Positions 18,698 to 27,760 of a stretch of DNA of 64,000 nt are shown piece after piece. Position numbers and translations under genes: made by a program. Below the pieces are notes generated by a model. The model was given only the letters and a program-made list of their open reading frames with translations, was not told the DNA's origin and ran no database searches. Position 1 is the first letter of the stretch. Each line of letters opens with the position of its first letter. The stretch is from Pseudomonas capeferrum (GTDB lineage: Bacteria > Pseudomonadota > Gammaproteobacteria > Pseudomonadales > Pseudomonadaceae). The stretch spans positions 1,673,526 to 1,737,525 of the forward strand of contig NZ_JMIT01000001.1 of NCBI RefSeq assembly GCF_000731675.1, read 5' to 3'.

Positions 18698-20167
18698 CTA
18701 GTCCTGTACGCGAAGGCCTGCGGCCTCGATGGTGCTTTCATTGCCCTTTGGGTAGCCGCCCCAGCCCAGGCGCGTAGCCAGCAGACGGGTCAGCCCGTAA
18801 TGCACCAGCCCGGCCAACAGGCAGGACGGCAGCGAGGCGGTGGCGAAGGTGAAGAAGTCGGTATGGGCCAGGGTCTGCGGGTTGAACACCACCACGTAGA
18901 TGGCAAAGCCTGCCACCAGCGCCAGCAGCGCGATGGGGTTGAAACCCTTGCAGAAGCGCAGCGGCGAGCCGCTTTGCTCGGCATACAGATGGCGTAGGTT
19001 CAGGCGCTGCTTGCGCAGGAAGAAGTAATCGGCAATGCCAATGCCGGCCAGGGCGCTGTTCAGTGCCGACGTCCACACCAGGAAGATGAAGAAGCCGTCG
19101 TAGATACCCGGGGCCAACAGCACGATCACCACCGGGATGATGCAGAACAGCCCGATCAATACCCCCCAGCCCAGGCTGCGCAAACGCTCCCCGGCCAGTT
19201 GCCGCAGGCCGATCACCGCGGTGTAGAGGATGTTGACCATGCCGGTCAGGTTGGCCAGCGCCAGGAAGCTCAGGGCGATGACGCCGAATGTCATGCCGCC
19301 GGCCAGCCGCATCCAGGCCGTAGGGTCGCTGCTGCCCAGGGTGGTGGCGGCGAACAGGCTGACCGACTCGCCCAGCGAAGCGGCGCCGAAGATGCCCACC
19401 AGGTTGGGCCAGAAGGCCGTGCGCTGGTTGCTGCACAGGCGCGACAGGTTGCCGATGTAGGGCCACCAGGAGAACCCTGCGGCGATGTTGATTTCAACCG
19501 CGATCATGAAGTTGACGTGCGGGTTTTCGAAGGGTGGCTGCAAAGGCGGCATCGCCAACAGTTCGCCGAAGCTGTAACGGCGGGAGATGAAGTACATCAG
19601 CGCCAGCATGATCAGGATCAGGCTGGGCGCGATCACCGCGCTCAGGCGGCGGATCATGTCGGGCCCGCGCATGGCCACCAGCGCCGCCAGCACGATGGCC
19701 AGCAGGGCCCCGGCGGTCACCAGCCAGTCGCCGGCGTCGGGCTCGCTGTGCTGTACCAGGGTTTCCAGGTTGTCCAGCGCCCGCCCGCACATCAACCCCA
19801 GCACCGCCAGCCAGCCCATGGTCAGTATCACCACCGAGAGGATGTACACCAGGCGGCTGCCATTGACGCCGAACATGCTGCGCAGGAAGGTGAACTGCTC
19901 GACGCCATATTTGCCACACGGCAGGCAGGTGGACGATGCCGCCAGTACCACGCCGATGATGTTGCCGATGATGATCGCGGCAATCCCTTGCAACGGCCCG
20001 ACGAACAGCGCGGTGGCACCGCCGATCAAAAACACCCAGGTGGCCACCGCCAACGCCGAGTTGGCGTAGGCATAGCCCCAGAAGCCCCAGACCCGTTCAC
20101 CCGGCAGCAAGGGCGTGTCGCCGCGTTCGGCGGCCAGGCGAAATTCCTGCTCTCTGGCCCGGCTCAT
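18698..20167 (-). CDS. NCS1 family permease (cytosine/purine/hydantoin type)
   Basis: A 489-residue transporter with about 12 transmembrane segments and the NCS1 pattern ([20 protein letters not shown], then [14 protein letters not shown]). NCS1 proteins import nucleobases, hydantoins, thiamine or related nitrogen compounds with protons or sodium. Its start overlaps the stop of the upstream 59-codon gene (ATGA), and its stop is four bases before the GMC gene. Neighbours suggest a nitrogen-rich, possibly guanidino-bearing alcohol as substrate; this is inference. A soluble N-terminal tail of about 30 residues precedes the first helix. Confidence 0.88.
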   Translation of the reverse strand: MSRAREQEFRLAAERGDTPLLPGERVWGFWGYAYANSALAVATWVFLIGGATALFVGPLQGIAAIIIGNIIGVVLAASSTCLPCGKYGVEQFTFLRSMFGVNGSRLVYILSVVILTMGWLAVLGLMCGRALDNLETLVQHSEPDAGDWLVTAGALLAIVLAALVAMRGPDMIRRLSAVIAPSLILIMLALMYFISRRYSFGELLAMPPLQPPFENPHVNFMIAVEINIAAGFSWWPYIGNLSRLCSNQRTAFWPNLVGIFGAASLGESVSLFAATTLGSSDPTAWMRLAGGMTFGVIALSFLALANLTGMVNILYTAVIGLRQLAGERLRSLGWGVLIGLFCIIPVVIVLLAPGIYDGFFIFLVWTSALNSALAGIGIADYFFLRKQRLNLRHLYAEQSGSPLRFCKGFNPIALLALVAGFAIYVVVFNPQTLAHTDFFTFATASLPSCLLAGLVHYGLTRLLATRLGWGGYPKGNESTIEAAGLRVQD

Positions 20168-20343
20168 GGCTGGCCCCCCAGCACATACGCGCCGACCACC
20201 ATGACCAGGGTCAGCACGGCAAGGGCGATGACGTCCGTTGCCTTCAGCGCGCCGGGCCAGTGCGCCCTGCCCTCCAGTTCTTCATAGGCGCGCAGGCGCC
20301 GTTCCAGGTCTTGTGCACGCTCGGTATCCACTTGGCTGTTCAT
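20164..20343 (-). CDS. Small single-pass membrane protein coupled to the NCS1 permease
   Basis: The 59-residue protein has a charged N-terminal half (VDTERAQDLERRLRAYEELEG) and one hydrophobic helix near the C-terminus (VIALAVLTLVMVVGAYVL). Start at 20343 has GAGG eight bases upstream. Its stop overlaps the permease start (ATGA), so the two are made together. A small partner subunit or stabiliser of the transporter is the obvious guess, by analogy with small subunits of some sodium-solute symporters, but I do not recognise the family. Confidence 0.75.
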   Translation of the reverse strand: MNSQVDTERAQDLERRLRAYEELEGRAHWPGALKATDVIALAVLTLVMVVGAYVLGGQP

Positions 20344-20439
20344 GGGCATCACCTCGACGGGTTCTTGTTCTTGAAATTCGATGCGTTCGTGTTGCCTGCG
20401 TCGCTCGCCAAACCAGGCGACGCAGGCCGGCCCTGTCCC

Positions 20440-21948
20440 TCAGGGCAAGGTGATCCAGACCGCCTTGGTCTCCAGCAGAAACTCCAGTTGTTCGGCGCCC
20501 ATGTCCTTGCCATAGCCCGACTGCTTGTAGCCACCGAACGGCATGGACGGGTCGAGTGTGCTGTGGGCATTGACGTAGACCGTGCCGGCACGCAGGCGCG
20601 GGATCAGCCCGTGGACCTTGCCCAGGTCGTTGGAGTAGATCGCCGCCGCCAGGCCGTACTGCGAATCGTTGGCCAGCGCCAGCGCCTGTTCCTCGGCGTC
20701 GAAAGGCATGGTTACCAACACCGGCCCGAAGATTTCCTCACGGACGATGCGCATGTCGTTGTTGCAGTGGGCAAAGATGGTCGGCTGCACGAAGAAGCCA
20801 GCGCCCTCGACCGGCTCACCGCCGTAGTACACCTGCGCCCCTTCGGCCTTGCCCAGGGCGATGTATTCCAGCACCCGCTGCTGTTGCTGGCGCGACACCA
20901 TGGGGCTGATGAAGCAGTCCGGGTCCAGCCCCGGGGCGATCTTCAACGTCGCCGTGTAGCGCGCCAGCGCTTCGAGGAAGGCCGGGTAGACACTGCGCTC
21001 GACATAAGCACGGGTACCGGCATCGCACACCTGCCCCGAGTTGAAGAACACACCGTTGGCGACCGCCTCGGCCGCAGCAAAGATATCGGCATCGGCGAAC
21101 ACGATCACCGGCGACTTGCCGCCCAGTTCCAGGGTCAGGCGCTTCATCTGGTCCATCGCCGCCTTGCCCACCGAGCAGCCCACCGGGGTCGAACCGGTAA
21201 AGCTCAGCTTGTCGATGCCCGGGTGGCTGGACATCGCCGTGCCCACCACGCTGCCGCGCCCGGTGACAATGTTCAGCACACCGTCGGGGATGCCCGACGC
21301 CTGCACCAGCTCGGCAAAGCGCAAGGCCGACAGTGAGGTCAGCTCCGCCGGTTTGACCACCACGGTGCAGCCGGTCGCCAGCGCCGCGCCGAGCTTCCAG
21401 GCCATGGTTTGCAGGGGGAAGTTCCAGGGCACGATGGCCCCTACCACGCCGACGGCTTCCTTGCGGGTATAGGCCAGGTAGTTGCCCGGCAGCGAAGGCT
21501 CGACGGTGCGCCCATGGATCTTGCTGGCCCAGCCGGCAAAGTAGCGCAGCGTATCGACGGTGCCCTGGATGTCCACGGCACGGGCCTGAGCGACCGACTT
21601 GCCCATGTCGATCGACTCGATCTGCGCCAGCTCATCGCCATTAGCCTCGACCAGGTCGGCCAGGCGATGAATCAGGCGTTCGCGCTCCAGCGGCTTGAGC
21701 TGGCTCCACGGGCCGCCATCGAATTGCGCGCGGGCGGCACGCACCGCACGGTCCAGGTCGTCCGGGGTGCCCATGGGGATGCGCGTCAGCACGCCCTCGG
21801 TGGCCGGCTCGATGACCTCGGCGCTGGCACCATCACTGGCCTCCAGCCAGGCACCGCCGATGAACATGCGCTGGGGCTTGCTGAGAAAACGCTGGGCGGC
21901 CTCTGAAACCCCGAAGGCCTGCAGGTAGGCTTTTACCTTGTTGTCCAC
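20440..21948 (-). CDS. NAD(P)-dependent aldehyde dehydrogenase
   Basis: The 502-residue enzyme has the classical ALDH motifs. These are the FTGSTPVG glycine motif, LELGGKSPVIV with the general-base glutamate, the catalytic cysteine in NSGQVCDAGTR and the C-terminal PFGGYKQSGYGKDMG. It oxidises an aldehyde to the acid. It sits between the ureohydrolase and the small membrane protein/permease pair and probably takes the aldehyde made by the GMC enzyme. Overall length and motifs resemble betaine-aldehyde or aminobutyraldehyde dehydrogenases, which act on cationic aldehydes and would fit a guanidino substrate. Confidence 0.92.
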   Translation of the reverse strand: MDNKVKAYLQAFGVSEAAQRFLSKPQRMFIGGAWLEASDGASAEVIEPATEGVLTRIPMGTPDDLDRAVRAARAQFDGGPWSQLKPLERERLIHRLADLVEANGDELAQIESIDMGKSVAQARAVDIQGTVDTLRYFAGWASKIHGRTVEPSLPGNYLAYTRKEAVGVVGAIVPWNFPLQTMAWKLGAALATGCTVVVKPAELTSLSALRFAELVQASGIPDGVLNIVTGRGSVVGTAMSSHPGIDKLSFTGSTPVGCSVGKAAMDQMKRLTLELGGKSPVIVFADADIFAAAEAVANGVFFNSGQVCDAGTRAYVERSVYPAFLEALARYTATLKIAPGLDPDCFISPMVSRQQQQRVLEYIALGKAEGAQVYYGGEPVEGAGFFVQPTIFAHCNNDMRIVREEIFGPVLVTMPFDAEEQALALANDSQYGLAAAIYSNDLGKVHGLIPRLRAGTVYVNAHSTLDPSMPFGGYKQSGYGKDMGAEQLEFLLETKAVWITLP

Positions 21949-21963
21949 GGTACAGTCTCCGGA

Positions 21964-22935
21964 TCAGCGGGCGTTGGCGCGCGCGTGGAAGATGAAGCCG
22001 ATGCTGTTCATCAGCAACTGCGCGGCAAGAATCGAGGTCACGCCTGCCGGGTCGTAGGCCGGGGCCACTTCCACCAGGTCCATGCCGACGATCCGCCCCT
22101 GGCTGCGCCGGGCCAGCGCCTGGATGATCTCCAGTACTTCGTAGTAGAAGAATCCGCCATGGCTCGGTGTGCCGGTACCTGGGGCGATGGACGGGTCGAA
22201 ACCGTCGATGTCGATGGTGATGTAGTAGTCGCGGCCTTCGGGGATTTTCGCCATCACGCCTTCACAACCCAGGCGGCGCACGTCGCGTACCGAAAGGATC
22301 TGCGAGCCGGCGTCGCGCGCGGCATCGTAGTCATCGCGGTTGGAGGACGACACGTTGCGGATGCCCATCTGGGTCATGCCGACGATGTGGTCCAGCTCCG
22401 AGGCGCGGCGCAGGGGGCTGCCGTGGCCGTAGCGCACACCATGGCGCTCGTCGACGAAGTCCAGGTGGGCATCGAAGTGCACGATGTGGATCGGCCCATG
22501 GCCTTCGAAGGCCTTGATCACCGGCGCATGGATCGAGTGGTCACCGCCCAGCACCACCGGCATGGCGCCGGCCTTGAGAATCTGGCGCACGGCCGACTCG
22601 ATGTTGGCATTGCTGCTGGCCATGTCGGTGTGCACGATATCGGCGTCACCGACATCGACCATGCGCAGTTGGTCATCGGTCAGGTAGGTGGCGTCATCTT
22701 CGAAGTCGTAGGCGCCGGCATGGCCGAACGAGAACAGGGTCGATGCCTCGCGAATGCCGCGCGGTCCGAAACGTGCGCCAGAGCGCCATTGGGTGCCCAT
22801 GTCGTTGGGCGCACCGAGGATCGCCACATCGGCGTCGATGGCATCCCAGTCGGTGCAGATGGGCGATTTGGCGAAGGTGCAATGCCCGACGAAGGGCAGG
22901 TTCAGGCGGCCGGATTCATAACCGTGCTTTGCCAT
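21964..22935 (-). CDS. Agmatinase-family ureohydrolase (guanidino acid hydrolase candidate)
   Basis: The 323-residue enzyme of the arginase/agmatinase superfamily has all Mn-binding motifs: GGDHSIHAP, HFDAHLDFVD and TIDIDGFDPSIAPGTGTP. It should release urea from a guanidino compound. Start at 22935 (MAKHGYES) has GGAG upstream; a much longer in-frame extension has no family counterpart. It is the first gene of a series with aldehyde dehydrogenase, permease and GMC oxidase, and a LysR gene is divergent, as with the guanidinobutyrase and guanidinopropionase genes of P. aeruginosa. Those neighbours favour a guanidino carboxylic acid over agmatine. It could also act on formimino or other amidino compounds. 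Confidence 0.88.
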   Translation of the reverse strand: MAKHGYESGRLNLPFVGHCTFAKSPICTDWDAIDADVAILGAPNDMGTQWRSGARFGPRGIREASTLFSFGHAGAYDFEDDATYLTDDQLRMVDVGDADIVHTDMASSNANIESAVRQILKAGAMPVVLGGDHSIHAPVIKAFEGHGPIHIVHFDAHLDFVDERHGVRYGHGSPLRRASELDHIVGMTQMGIRNVSSSNRDDYDAARDAGSQILSVRDVRRLGCEGVMAKIPEGRDYYITIDIDGFDPSIAPGTGTPSHGGFFYYEVLEIIQALARRSQGRIVGMDLVEVAPAYDPAGVTSILAAQLLMNSIGFIFHARANAR

Positions 22936-23068
22936 GTTCAGGTTTCTCCACTTATTGTTCTGGTCAGGAGACGGGGCGACTGCTCGACCGCCGTTGCAGC
23001 CACTATGGCGGCAGGCCAACAGCGGAAAAATGCGCAAGTGCAGATGCATACATCGGGCAACCCGAAGT

Positions 23069-23080
23069 ATTCGCCCGAAT
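23069..23080. promoter_or_regulatory. Small palindrome in the LysR/ureohydrolase divergent region
   Basis: ATTCG-CC-CGAAT, within the 289-base divergent promoter region. LysR-type regulators often bind interrupted dyads of this kind (T-N11-A type), so it is a plausible operator. Evidence is position and symmetry only. Confidence 0.35.
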
Positions 23081-23224
23081 GCCAAAGGCCCGCCGGCATT
23101 TCCAGGCGCCAGGCATTGCAGTGATCACGGGTGCGTGGTTAGCTTGAAAAAAAACAATGGCCGGACGCTCATATCAGCCAGCGCGATGTGACGCAGCGAT
23201 GTGAAGCACCGCCAGGAGGCCACA

Positions 23225-24136
23225 GTGATCCAGCTCCACGATGTCGATCTGAAGCTTCTCAGGGTGTTCACCACCATCGTCAGGTGCGGGGGCTTTTCCG
23301 CCGCGCAGGCAGCACTCAACGCCGGCCAGTCGACCATCAGCGAACAGATGACGCACCTGGAAACCCGCCTGGGGGTCAAGCTTTGCCAGCGCGGGCGCAG
23401 CGGCTTTCGCCTGACCGAACAGGGCGTGGCCATCCATGAGGCCACCTTGCGCCTGCTAGGCGCGGTGGAGAGTTTCTGCATGGATGCCGACGTGCTCAAG
23501 CAGCACATCAGCGGCAAGCTCAACCTGGGCATCATCGACTCCACCCTGACCGACAACGCCTCGCCCCTGCCGCGCACCACCCAGCGCTTTGTCTCACGCG
23601 GGCACGATGCCCACCTGCACATTTACATCGGCGCCCCGGCGGAGCTCGAAGAGCGGGTACTGGACAGCCGGCTGCACCTGGCCATCGGCCACTTCCCGTT
23701 GCGCGTGCCGGGGCTGTCGTACCTGCCGCTGTACGACGAAGCCCTGGGGCTCTACTGTGGCCGCCGCCATCCGCTGTATGCCAGCAAGGCGGCCAACGGC
23801 CGCCTGCTTGAAGAAGTTCGCCAGTGCCACATCGTCGTGCGTGGCTACATGCAGCAGTACGACCTGGAGCAATTGGGCATCAGCAAGGCCGCCGCAACCG
23901 TGGAGAACATCGAGGCAGCGGCGATCCTGATCATTTCCGGCGCCTACATCGGTTTCCTGCCCGTGCACTTCGCCGAGCAGTGGGTCAAGACCGGCGAAAT
24001 GCGCCGCCTCGGCGCCAGCACACTGGACCTGACCTCCCCCTTCGATGTAATCACCCGGCGCGGCGTGTCGCCGCCACCGATCCTGCGGGCGTTTCTTGAA
24101 GACCTGAACACCTGCATCCACCAGGCTGGCGTCTGA
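23225..24136 (+). CDS. LysR family transcriptional regulator, divergent from the ureohydrolase cluster
   Basis: The 303-residue regulator has an N-terminal HTH (about residues 5-63: LKLLRVFTTIVRCGGFSAAQ, QSTISEQMTHLETRLG) and a C-terminal substrate-binding domain. A GTG start at 23225 is preferred because a perfect AGGAGG lies four bases upstream; the ATG at 23201 has none. It is transcribed away from the agmatinase-like gene, the classic layout for a LysR activator of the adjacent catabolic genes. It ends 11 bases before the convergent stop of the next LysR gene. Its effector is probably the guanidino substrate or a product of it. Confidence 0.9.
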   Translation: MIQLHDVDLKLLRVFTTIVRCGGFSAAQAALNAGQSTISEQMTHLETRLGVKLCQRGRSGFRLTEQGVAIHEATLRLLGAVESFCMDADVLKQHISGKLNLGIIDSTLTDNASPLPRTTQRFVSRGHDAHLHIYIGAPAELEERVLDSRLHLAIGHFPLRVPGLSYLPLYDEALGLYCGRRHPLYASKAANGRLLEEVRQCHIVVRGYMQQYDLEQLGISKAAATVENIEAAAILIISGAYIGFLPVHFAEQWVKTGEMRRLGASTLDLTSPFDVITRRGVSPPPILRAFLEDLNTCIHQAGV

Positions 24137-24147
24137 CCATGCTCGGC

Positions 24148-25047
24148 TTACCCTGTACTACGGCTTCCCGCAAGCTGCCCCTCGATCCAGTCGATGAAGG
24201 CACGCACCTGGGGCCGCTTCAACTGCTCCTTGCGGGCGACCAGGTAGTAGGCAAAGCGTGACGGCCAGGGCCGATCCACGGCCACCACCAGGCTGCCGTC
24301 ACGCAGCCCGTCCTCGGCATGCTGCGCCTGGACCAGGGCGATGCCTTGACCGCTCGCGGCCGCGCGCAGCAACAGCAGCTCCTCGTCAAAGCTTGGCCCA
24401 CGCCGGCTGCGGCTGTCAGGCTCGAAGCCGTGGGCCTGCAACCACAGCGTCCAGTCGGCACGGTCGGAATCCTGCAGCAGCGGGTACTGCAGGCAATCTA
24501 CGGATTCATCCAGTGCCGGCCCACTGGCGAGCAGCGCCGGGCTGCAAACGGGGAGCAGCACGGGCGCCAGCAAAGGCATCGACTGCAGCCCCGGGTAATC
24601 GCCCAGGCCATGGCGCAGGGCAATGTCGACACGTTCGCGCTGCAGGTCGACCAGTGCCGCGGTGGCCTCGACACGAACCTCGATACCAGGGTGCAGCGCG
24701 CTGAAGCTACTGAGGCGCGGCACCAGCCAGCTGGACGCGAAGGAAGGTTGCGTGCTGATGGTGAGGGTGCTGGCCCGTGCCAAAGCTTCAAGGTCGAGCA
24801 AGGCGCTCTCGATTTCGCCGAAACCGCGCGAAACGCCGGGGTACAGGCCCGCCCCGGCCTCGGTGAGCTGCACGCCATGGCGGCTGCGTGTCAGCAGGGT
24901 GACGCCGAGGCGGTCCTCCAGCAGGCGAATCTGCTGGCTGATGGCCCCCGGGGTAACCCCCATGCGCTCGGCGGCAGCCTTCAGGCTGCCCAGACGGGTG
25001 GTTTCGCTGAAGGCGCGCAAGGCAAGCAGTGGCAGAACGGCACCCAT
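24148..25047 (-). CDS. LysR family transcriptional regulator, divergent from GST
   Basis: The 299-residue protein has an HTH near the N-terminus (about 8-67: LLALRAFSETTRLGSLKAAA, TPGAISQQIRLLEDRLG) and an effector domain. Its GcvA-like recognition helix AISQQIRLLE resembles that of the LysR at 2184-3074. Start at 25047 is set by GAGGAG just upstream; longer in-frame starts are less likely. It is divergent, with a 125-base gap, from the GST/luciferase-like pair and is their likely regulator. Confidence 0.88.
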   Translation of the reverse strand: MGAVLPLLALRAFSETTRLGSLKAAAERMGVTPGAISQQIRLLEDRLGVTLLTRSRHGVQLTEAGAGLYPGVSRGFGEIESALLDLEALARASTLTISTQPSFASSWLVPRLSSFSALHPGIEVRVEATAALVDLQRERVDIALRHGLGDYPGLQSMPLLAPVLLPVCSPALLASGPALDESVDCLQYPLLQDSDRADWTLWLQAHGFEPDSRSRRGPSFDEELLLLRAAASGQGIALVQAQHAEDGLRDGSLVVAVDRPWPSRFAYYLVARKEQLKRPQVRAFIDWIEGQLAGSRSTG

Positions 25048-25172
25048 GGAACTCCTCGATTTAGAAAAACTAACGCTGGCACAAGAAGCAATCGTTTTAG
25101 TATCGCGCTCGATCTGCATAGCATAGCGCTCAGGCCAAACAACTTGCGTTAGTTTTCCTGAGGTTATTCGAC

Positions 25173-25808
25173 ATGCATGATCCCTCACTGGTGCTGTACA
25201 CCGACAGCTCGCCCAACGGCTTCAAAGCCACCATCGCTCTCGAAGAGATGGGCCTGCCCTACCGCCTGGAGCATGTTCGCATCGAGCACGGTGAGCATTT
25301 GCAACCAGGCTTTCTCGCGCTCAACCCGGCAGGCCGCATCCCGGTCTTGGTCGACCATGCTGCCAACATCGTGCTGTTCGAGTCTGCTGCCATCTTGCTG
25401 TACCTGGCACAGCTCAGCGGCCAATTGCTCGACCCCGCGCCGCAGCCGCGCTGGGCGGCGATCACCTGGTTGATGTACCACAGCGCCAGCATGGGGCCGC
25501 TGCTCGGCCAGCGCGTGCACTTCGAATGCTTCGAGGCCACGCCCAACCCTGCGGCGCTCAAGCGCTACCGCAGCCTTACCGAAGGCACCTTCAGCGTCCT
25601 CGACCAGCAGCTTGCCACCCAGCCATGGCTGGCCGGAGAGCGCTATTCGATCGCAGACATCGCGACCTTTGCCTGGCTGCACATCGCCGCCCTGGTGGGC
25701 TTCGACTTCAGCCCCCACCGCCACCTGACCCGCTGGTACCGCCAGGTCGAGCAACGCCCCGCCGTGCAACGGGGTATCCGCCTGCCCGCCCCGGCCACTG
25801 GCCCATGA
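25173..25808 (+). CDS. Glutathione S-transferase family protein
   Basis: The 211-residue protein has the thioredoxin-like N-terminal domain (about 5-80) with the SSPNGFKATIALEEMGLPY start, the cis-proline region GRIPVLVD and the ESAAILLYLA glutathione-binding motif. An all-helical C-terminal domain contains the N-capping box GERYSIADIATF. It resembles the YfcG/YghU-like disulfide-bond reductase group (SSPNGFK), which binds glutathione rather than conjugating drugs. It is followed at 24 bases by a luciferase-like oxidoreductase, and a LysR gene is divergent. Confidence 0.88.
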   Translation: MHDPSLVLYTDSSPNGFKATIALEEMGLPYRLEHVRIEHGEHLQPGFLALNPAGRIPVLVDHAANIVLFESAAILLYLAQLSGQLLDPAPQPRWAAITWLMYHSASMGPLLGQRVHFECFEATPNPAALKRYRSLTEGTFSVLDQQLATQPWLAGERYSIADIATFAWLHIAALVGFDFSPHRHLTRWYRQVEQRPAVQRGIRLPAPATGP

Positions 25809-25831
25809 AATCGCTCAATCAAGGAACGGCC

Positions 25832-26860
25832 ATGAACCCTACAACTCCCACCTGCGGCGCCAACGCCAGCGCCTTCGCCCAGCACCCCGGCTACCGGCGC
25901 ATGTTCGCGCCCGATCATCTGACCTTGGGCATCTTCATGCCGCTGCGTTTCTACGACGGCAACATGCAGGCACTGGCCGGGCAGGCACGGCTGGTCGGCG
26001 ACATCGACCGCCTGGGCTTTGCCGCCGCCTGGGTGCGTGATGTGCCCTTGTTCGACCCGGCCTTCGGTGACGCCGGACAGGTATTCGACCCGTTCACCTA
26101 CCTGGCCTACCTGGCCGCGCAGACTCAGCGCATTGCCCTGGTGACCGGCAGCGCGATCTTCGCCTTGCGCCACCCGATCGACCTGGCCAAGGCCGCTGCC
26201 ACCCTCGATACACTGTCGGGTGGGCGCCTGGTGCTGGGCATCGCCTCGGGCGACCGGCCCGTGGAGTTTCCAGCCTATGGCTTGGACCACGACAGCCGCG
26301 GCGAGCGCTTTGCGCAAAGCGTGAACTACTTCCGGCAACTGTTGGCCGAGCACCCTGGGCCGATCCAGTCGCCGCTGGGCCAACTCGGCAGCGCCCGGCT
26401 GCTGCCAAGGCCAGTGTCAGGGCGCATCCCATTGGTGGTGACCGGCTCGTCACGCCAAAGCCTGCAGTGGCTGGGCGAACACGCCGATGGCTGGCTCACT
26501 TACCCCGACGCCACCCATAACGTGCTTGGACCACGACGGTTGGCCGAAAAAATCCGCGCCTGGCGCGCAGCGATACCGGGCGGTGGTTTCCGCCCGCACA
26601 TGACCAACGAATGGATCGACCTGGACGACGACCCGAACTTCCCGCGTACACCGCTGCAAGGCGGCTACGTGCTGCGCACCGGGCGCAACGGGTTGATCGA
26701 CCTGCTCGGCGAGTGGCGCGAGGCCGGGGTCAACCATGCAGCATTGGGGGTGCAGATGGCGCGGCGCCCGGCCCAGGACATCCTTCAAGAACTGGCAGAA
26801 GAGGTACTGCCGCTATTTCCGGCGCTGGCAGGGCCAGCACCGCATTCGCAGGACTGGTAG
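25832..26860 (+). CDS. LLM class (luciferase-like) flavin-dependent oxidoreductase
   Basis: The 342-residue protein of the bacterial luciferase-like superfamily has the TIM-barrel landmarks LGFAAAWVRDVPL, RIALVTGSAIFALRHPIDLAKAAATLDTLSGGRL-type sequence and VLGIASGD. Such enzymes use reduced FMN to oxidise organic compounds. Start at 25832 has AAGGA nearby; an earlier ATG at 25805 overlaps the GST stop (ATGA) and would add nine residues, so coupling to the GST is likely either way. A desulfonation or monooxygenation role with the glutathione enzyme is possible, but no substrate can be named. Confidence 0.85.
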   Translation: MNPTTPTCGANASAFAQHPGYRRMFAPDHLTLGIFMPLRFYDGNMQALAGQARLVGDIDRLGFAAAWVRDVPLFDPAFGDAGQVFDPFTYLAYLAAQTQRIALVTGSAIFALRHPIDLAKAAATLDTLSGGRLVLGIASGDRPVEFPAYGLDHDSRGERFAQSVNYFRQLLAEHPGPIQSPLGQLGSARLLPRPVSGRIPLVVTGSSRQSLQWLGEHADGWLTYPDATHNVLGPRRLAEKIRAWRAAIPGGGFRPHMTNEWIDLDDDPNFPRTPLQGGYVLRTGRNGLIDLLGEWREAGVNHAALGVQMARRPAQDILQELAEEVLPLFPALAGPAPHSQDW

Positions 26861-27153
26861 CGCGCTGCTCAGTTGCACAGTGGGTCGCGCAATGAATCGG
26901 CAATGTGCGTGTGCAGCGCATCGGCTGCGCGCGAACCTGCAGCGTCTCGGCTGCGGGGTATTGGCATGAGCAGCTGACACAAGTGACTTGCCTGACATCG
27001 AACTGCTGTGCGACTGGGGAGCTGTCAGCTTAGGGTCGAACGTGGCCAATCGCGAGTGGCTGCTTTCGACTTTCCAAACATCGCACAACGAGATCAGCTG
27101 CCTTGGCCAGCTATTTGCCCTGCCCCATTCTGCTCATCAAAATTGATCCTGTC
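26861..27153. other. Intergenic region with one copy of the TGGGTCGA hairpin family
   Basis: No credible gene. It contains the first copy of the dispersed hairpin repeat (27032-27070) and a CGCAGCC/GGCTGCG-rich stretch at 26920-26960 (catcggctgcgcgcg, ctcggctgcggg). No clear terminator for the upstream oxidoreductase was seen. Confidence 0.5.
27032..27070. repeat. Dispersed hairpin repeat, copy 1
   Basis: GGGTCGAacgtGGCC ... GGCTGCTtTCGAC: the same arm pattern as copies at 31784, 33931, 37904, 46268 and 48563, with some decay. Confidence 0.6.
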
Positions 27154-27708
27154 TTAGGGCGCGATCCAACCCGCCTGCCAATGTTCGCCTTGCAGAATGA
27201 AGCGTGCCCGCTGGTGGATATCCTGGGTAAGGTCGAGCCACTCAATTTTTCTCAGGTGGACAGTCACTAACGCGAAGTTTTCGAAACCCTCCAGGTGCGT
27301 TTCATAGGCTGATGAAGGTGCAGAGATCGCCTCACCGGGGATGCTTCCATGGCGAAAGAGTGCTTGAGTTCTTCCTCGTGCCTGCTCCCAGTGCTTGGTA
27401 AGTAACGAAACATCCGACACAGGTTCACCTCGGCCTTCCATCCGCAGCTGAAGCTTGCCGGATGGGTCGACGGAGGTTATGCCGACTCTAGGTTCGGCAA
27501 GTATCTCCGCGCATTTTGCCGACCGCTTGTCCGCATAAAAGATGATCGACTTCGTAGATTCATCCGCATGGCGCAAGACCACAGTGCTTACCTTGGGTTG
27601 CCCTTCAGCATTGACGGTTGCCAGTTGCATCAAGCGAAAGGGATTGGGAATACCGCCAACAGGTAGAGATAAATCCGACCATACCTTGGTCAATATCAGA
27701 TCAAGCAT
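27154..27708 (-). CDS. Pyridoxamine 5-prime-phosphate oxidase-family FMN-binding protein
   Basis: The 184-residue protein shows the split-barrel flavin-binding pattern of the PNPOx-like family. RLMQLATVNAEGQPKVSTVVLRH is followed by IIFYADKRSAKCAEI, where the ADKRSxK segment contacts FMN phosphate, and a C-terminal barrel. Proteins of this type are annotated as general stress or pyridoxamine-phosphate-oxidase-like. It lacks the extended C-terminal PLP-binding region of true PdxH (about 215 residues), so pyridoxal phosphate synthesis is doubtful. The start at 27708 is the first ATG but its ribosome site is weak. It lies 52 bases downstream of the SDR stop, separated by a strong terminator. Confidence 0.75.
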   Translation of the reverse strand: MLDLILTKVWSDLSLPVGGIPNPFRLMQLATVNAEGQPKVSTVVLRHADESTKSIIFYADKRSAKCAEILAEPRVGITSVDPSGKLQLRMEGRGEPVSDVSLLTKHWEQARGRTQALFRHGSIPGEAISAPSSAYETHLEGFENFALVTVHLRKIEWLDLTQDIHQRARFILQGEHWQAGWIAP

Positions 27709-27731
27709 GGCAATCGCCCAAAAATGAAAAA

Positions 27732-27754
27732 GGGCCGCGAACGGGGTGCGGCCC
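27732..27754 (-). terminator. Rho-independent terminator of the SDR gene
   Basis: On the minus strand GGGCCGC and GCGGCCC pair across a 9-base loop, followed directly by TTTTTCATTTTT. It begins 6 bases after the SDR stop codon. Confidence 0.88.
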
Positions 27755-27760
27755 GGAGGC

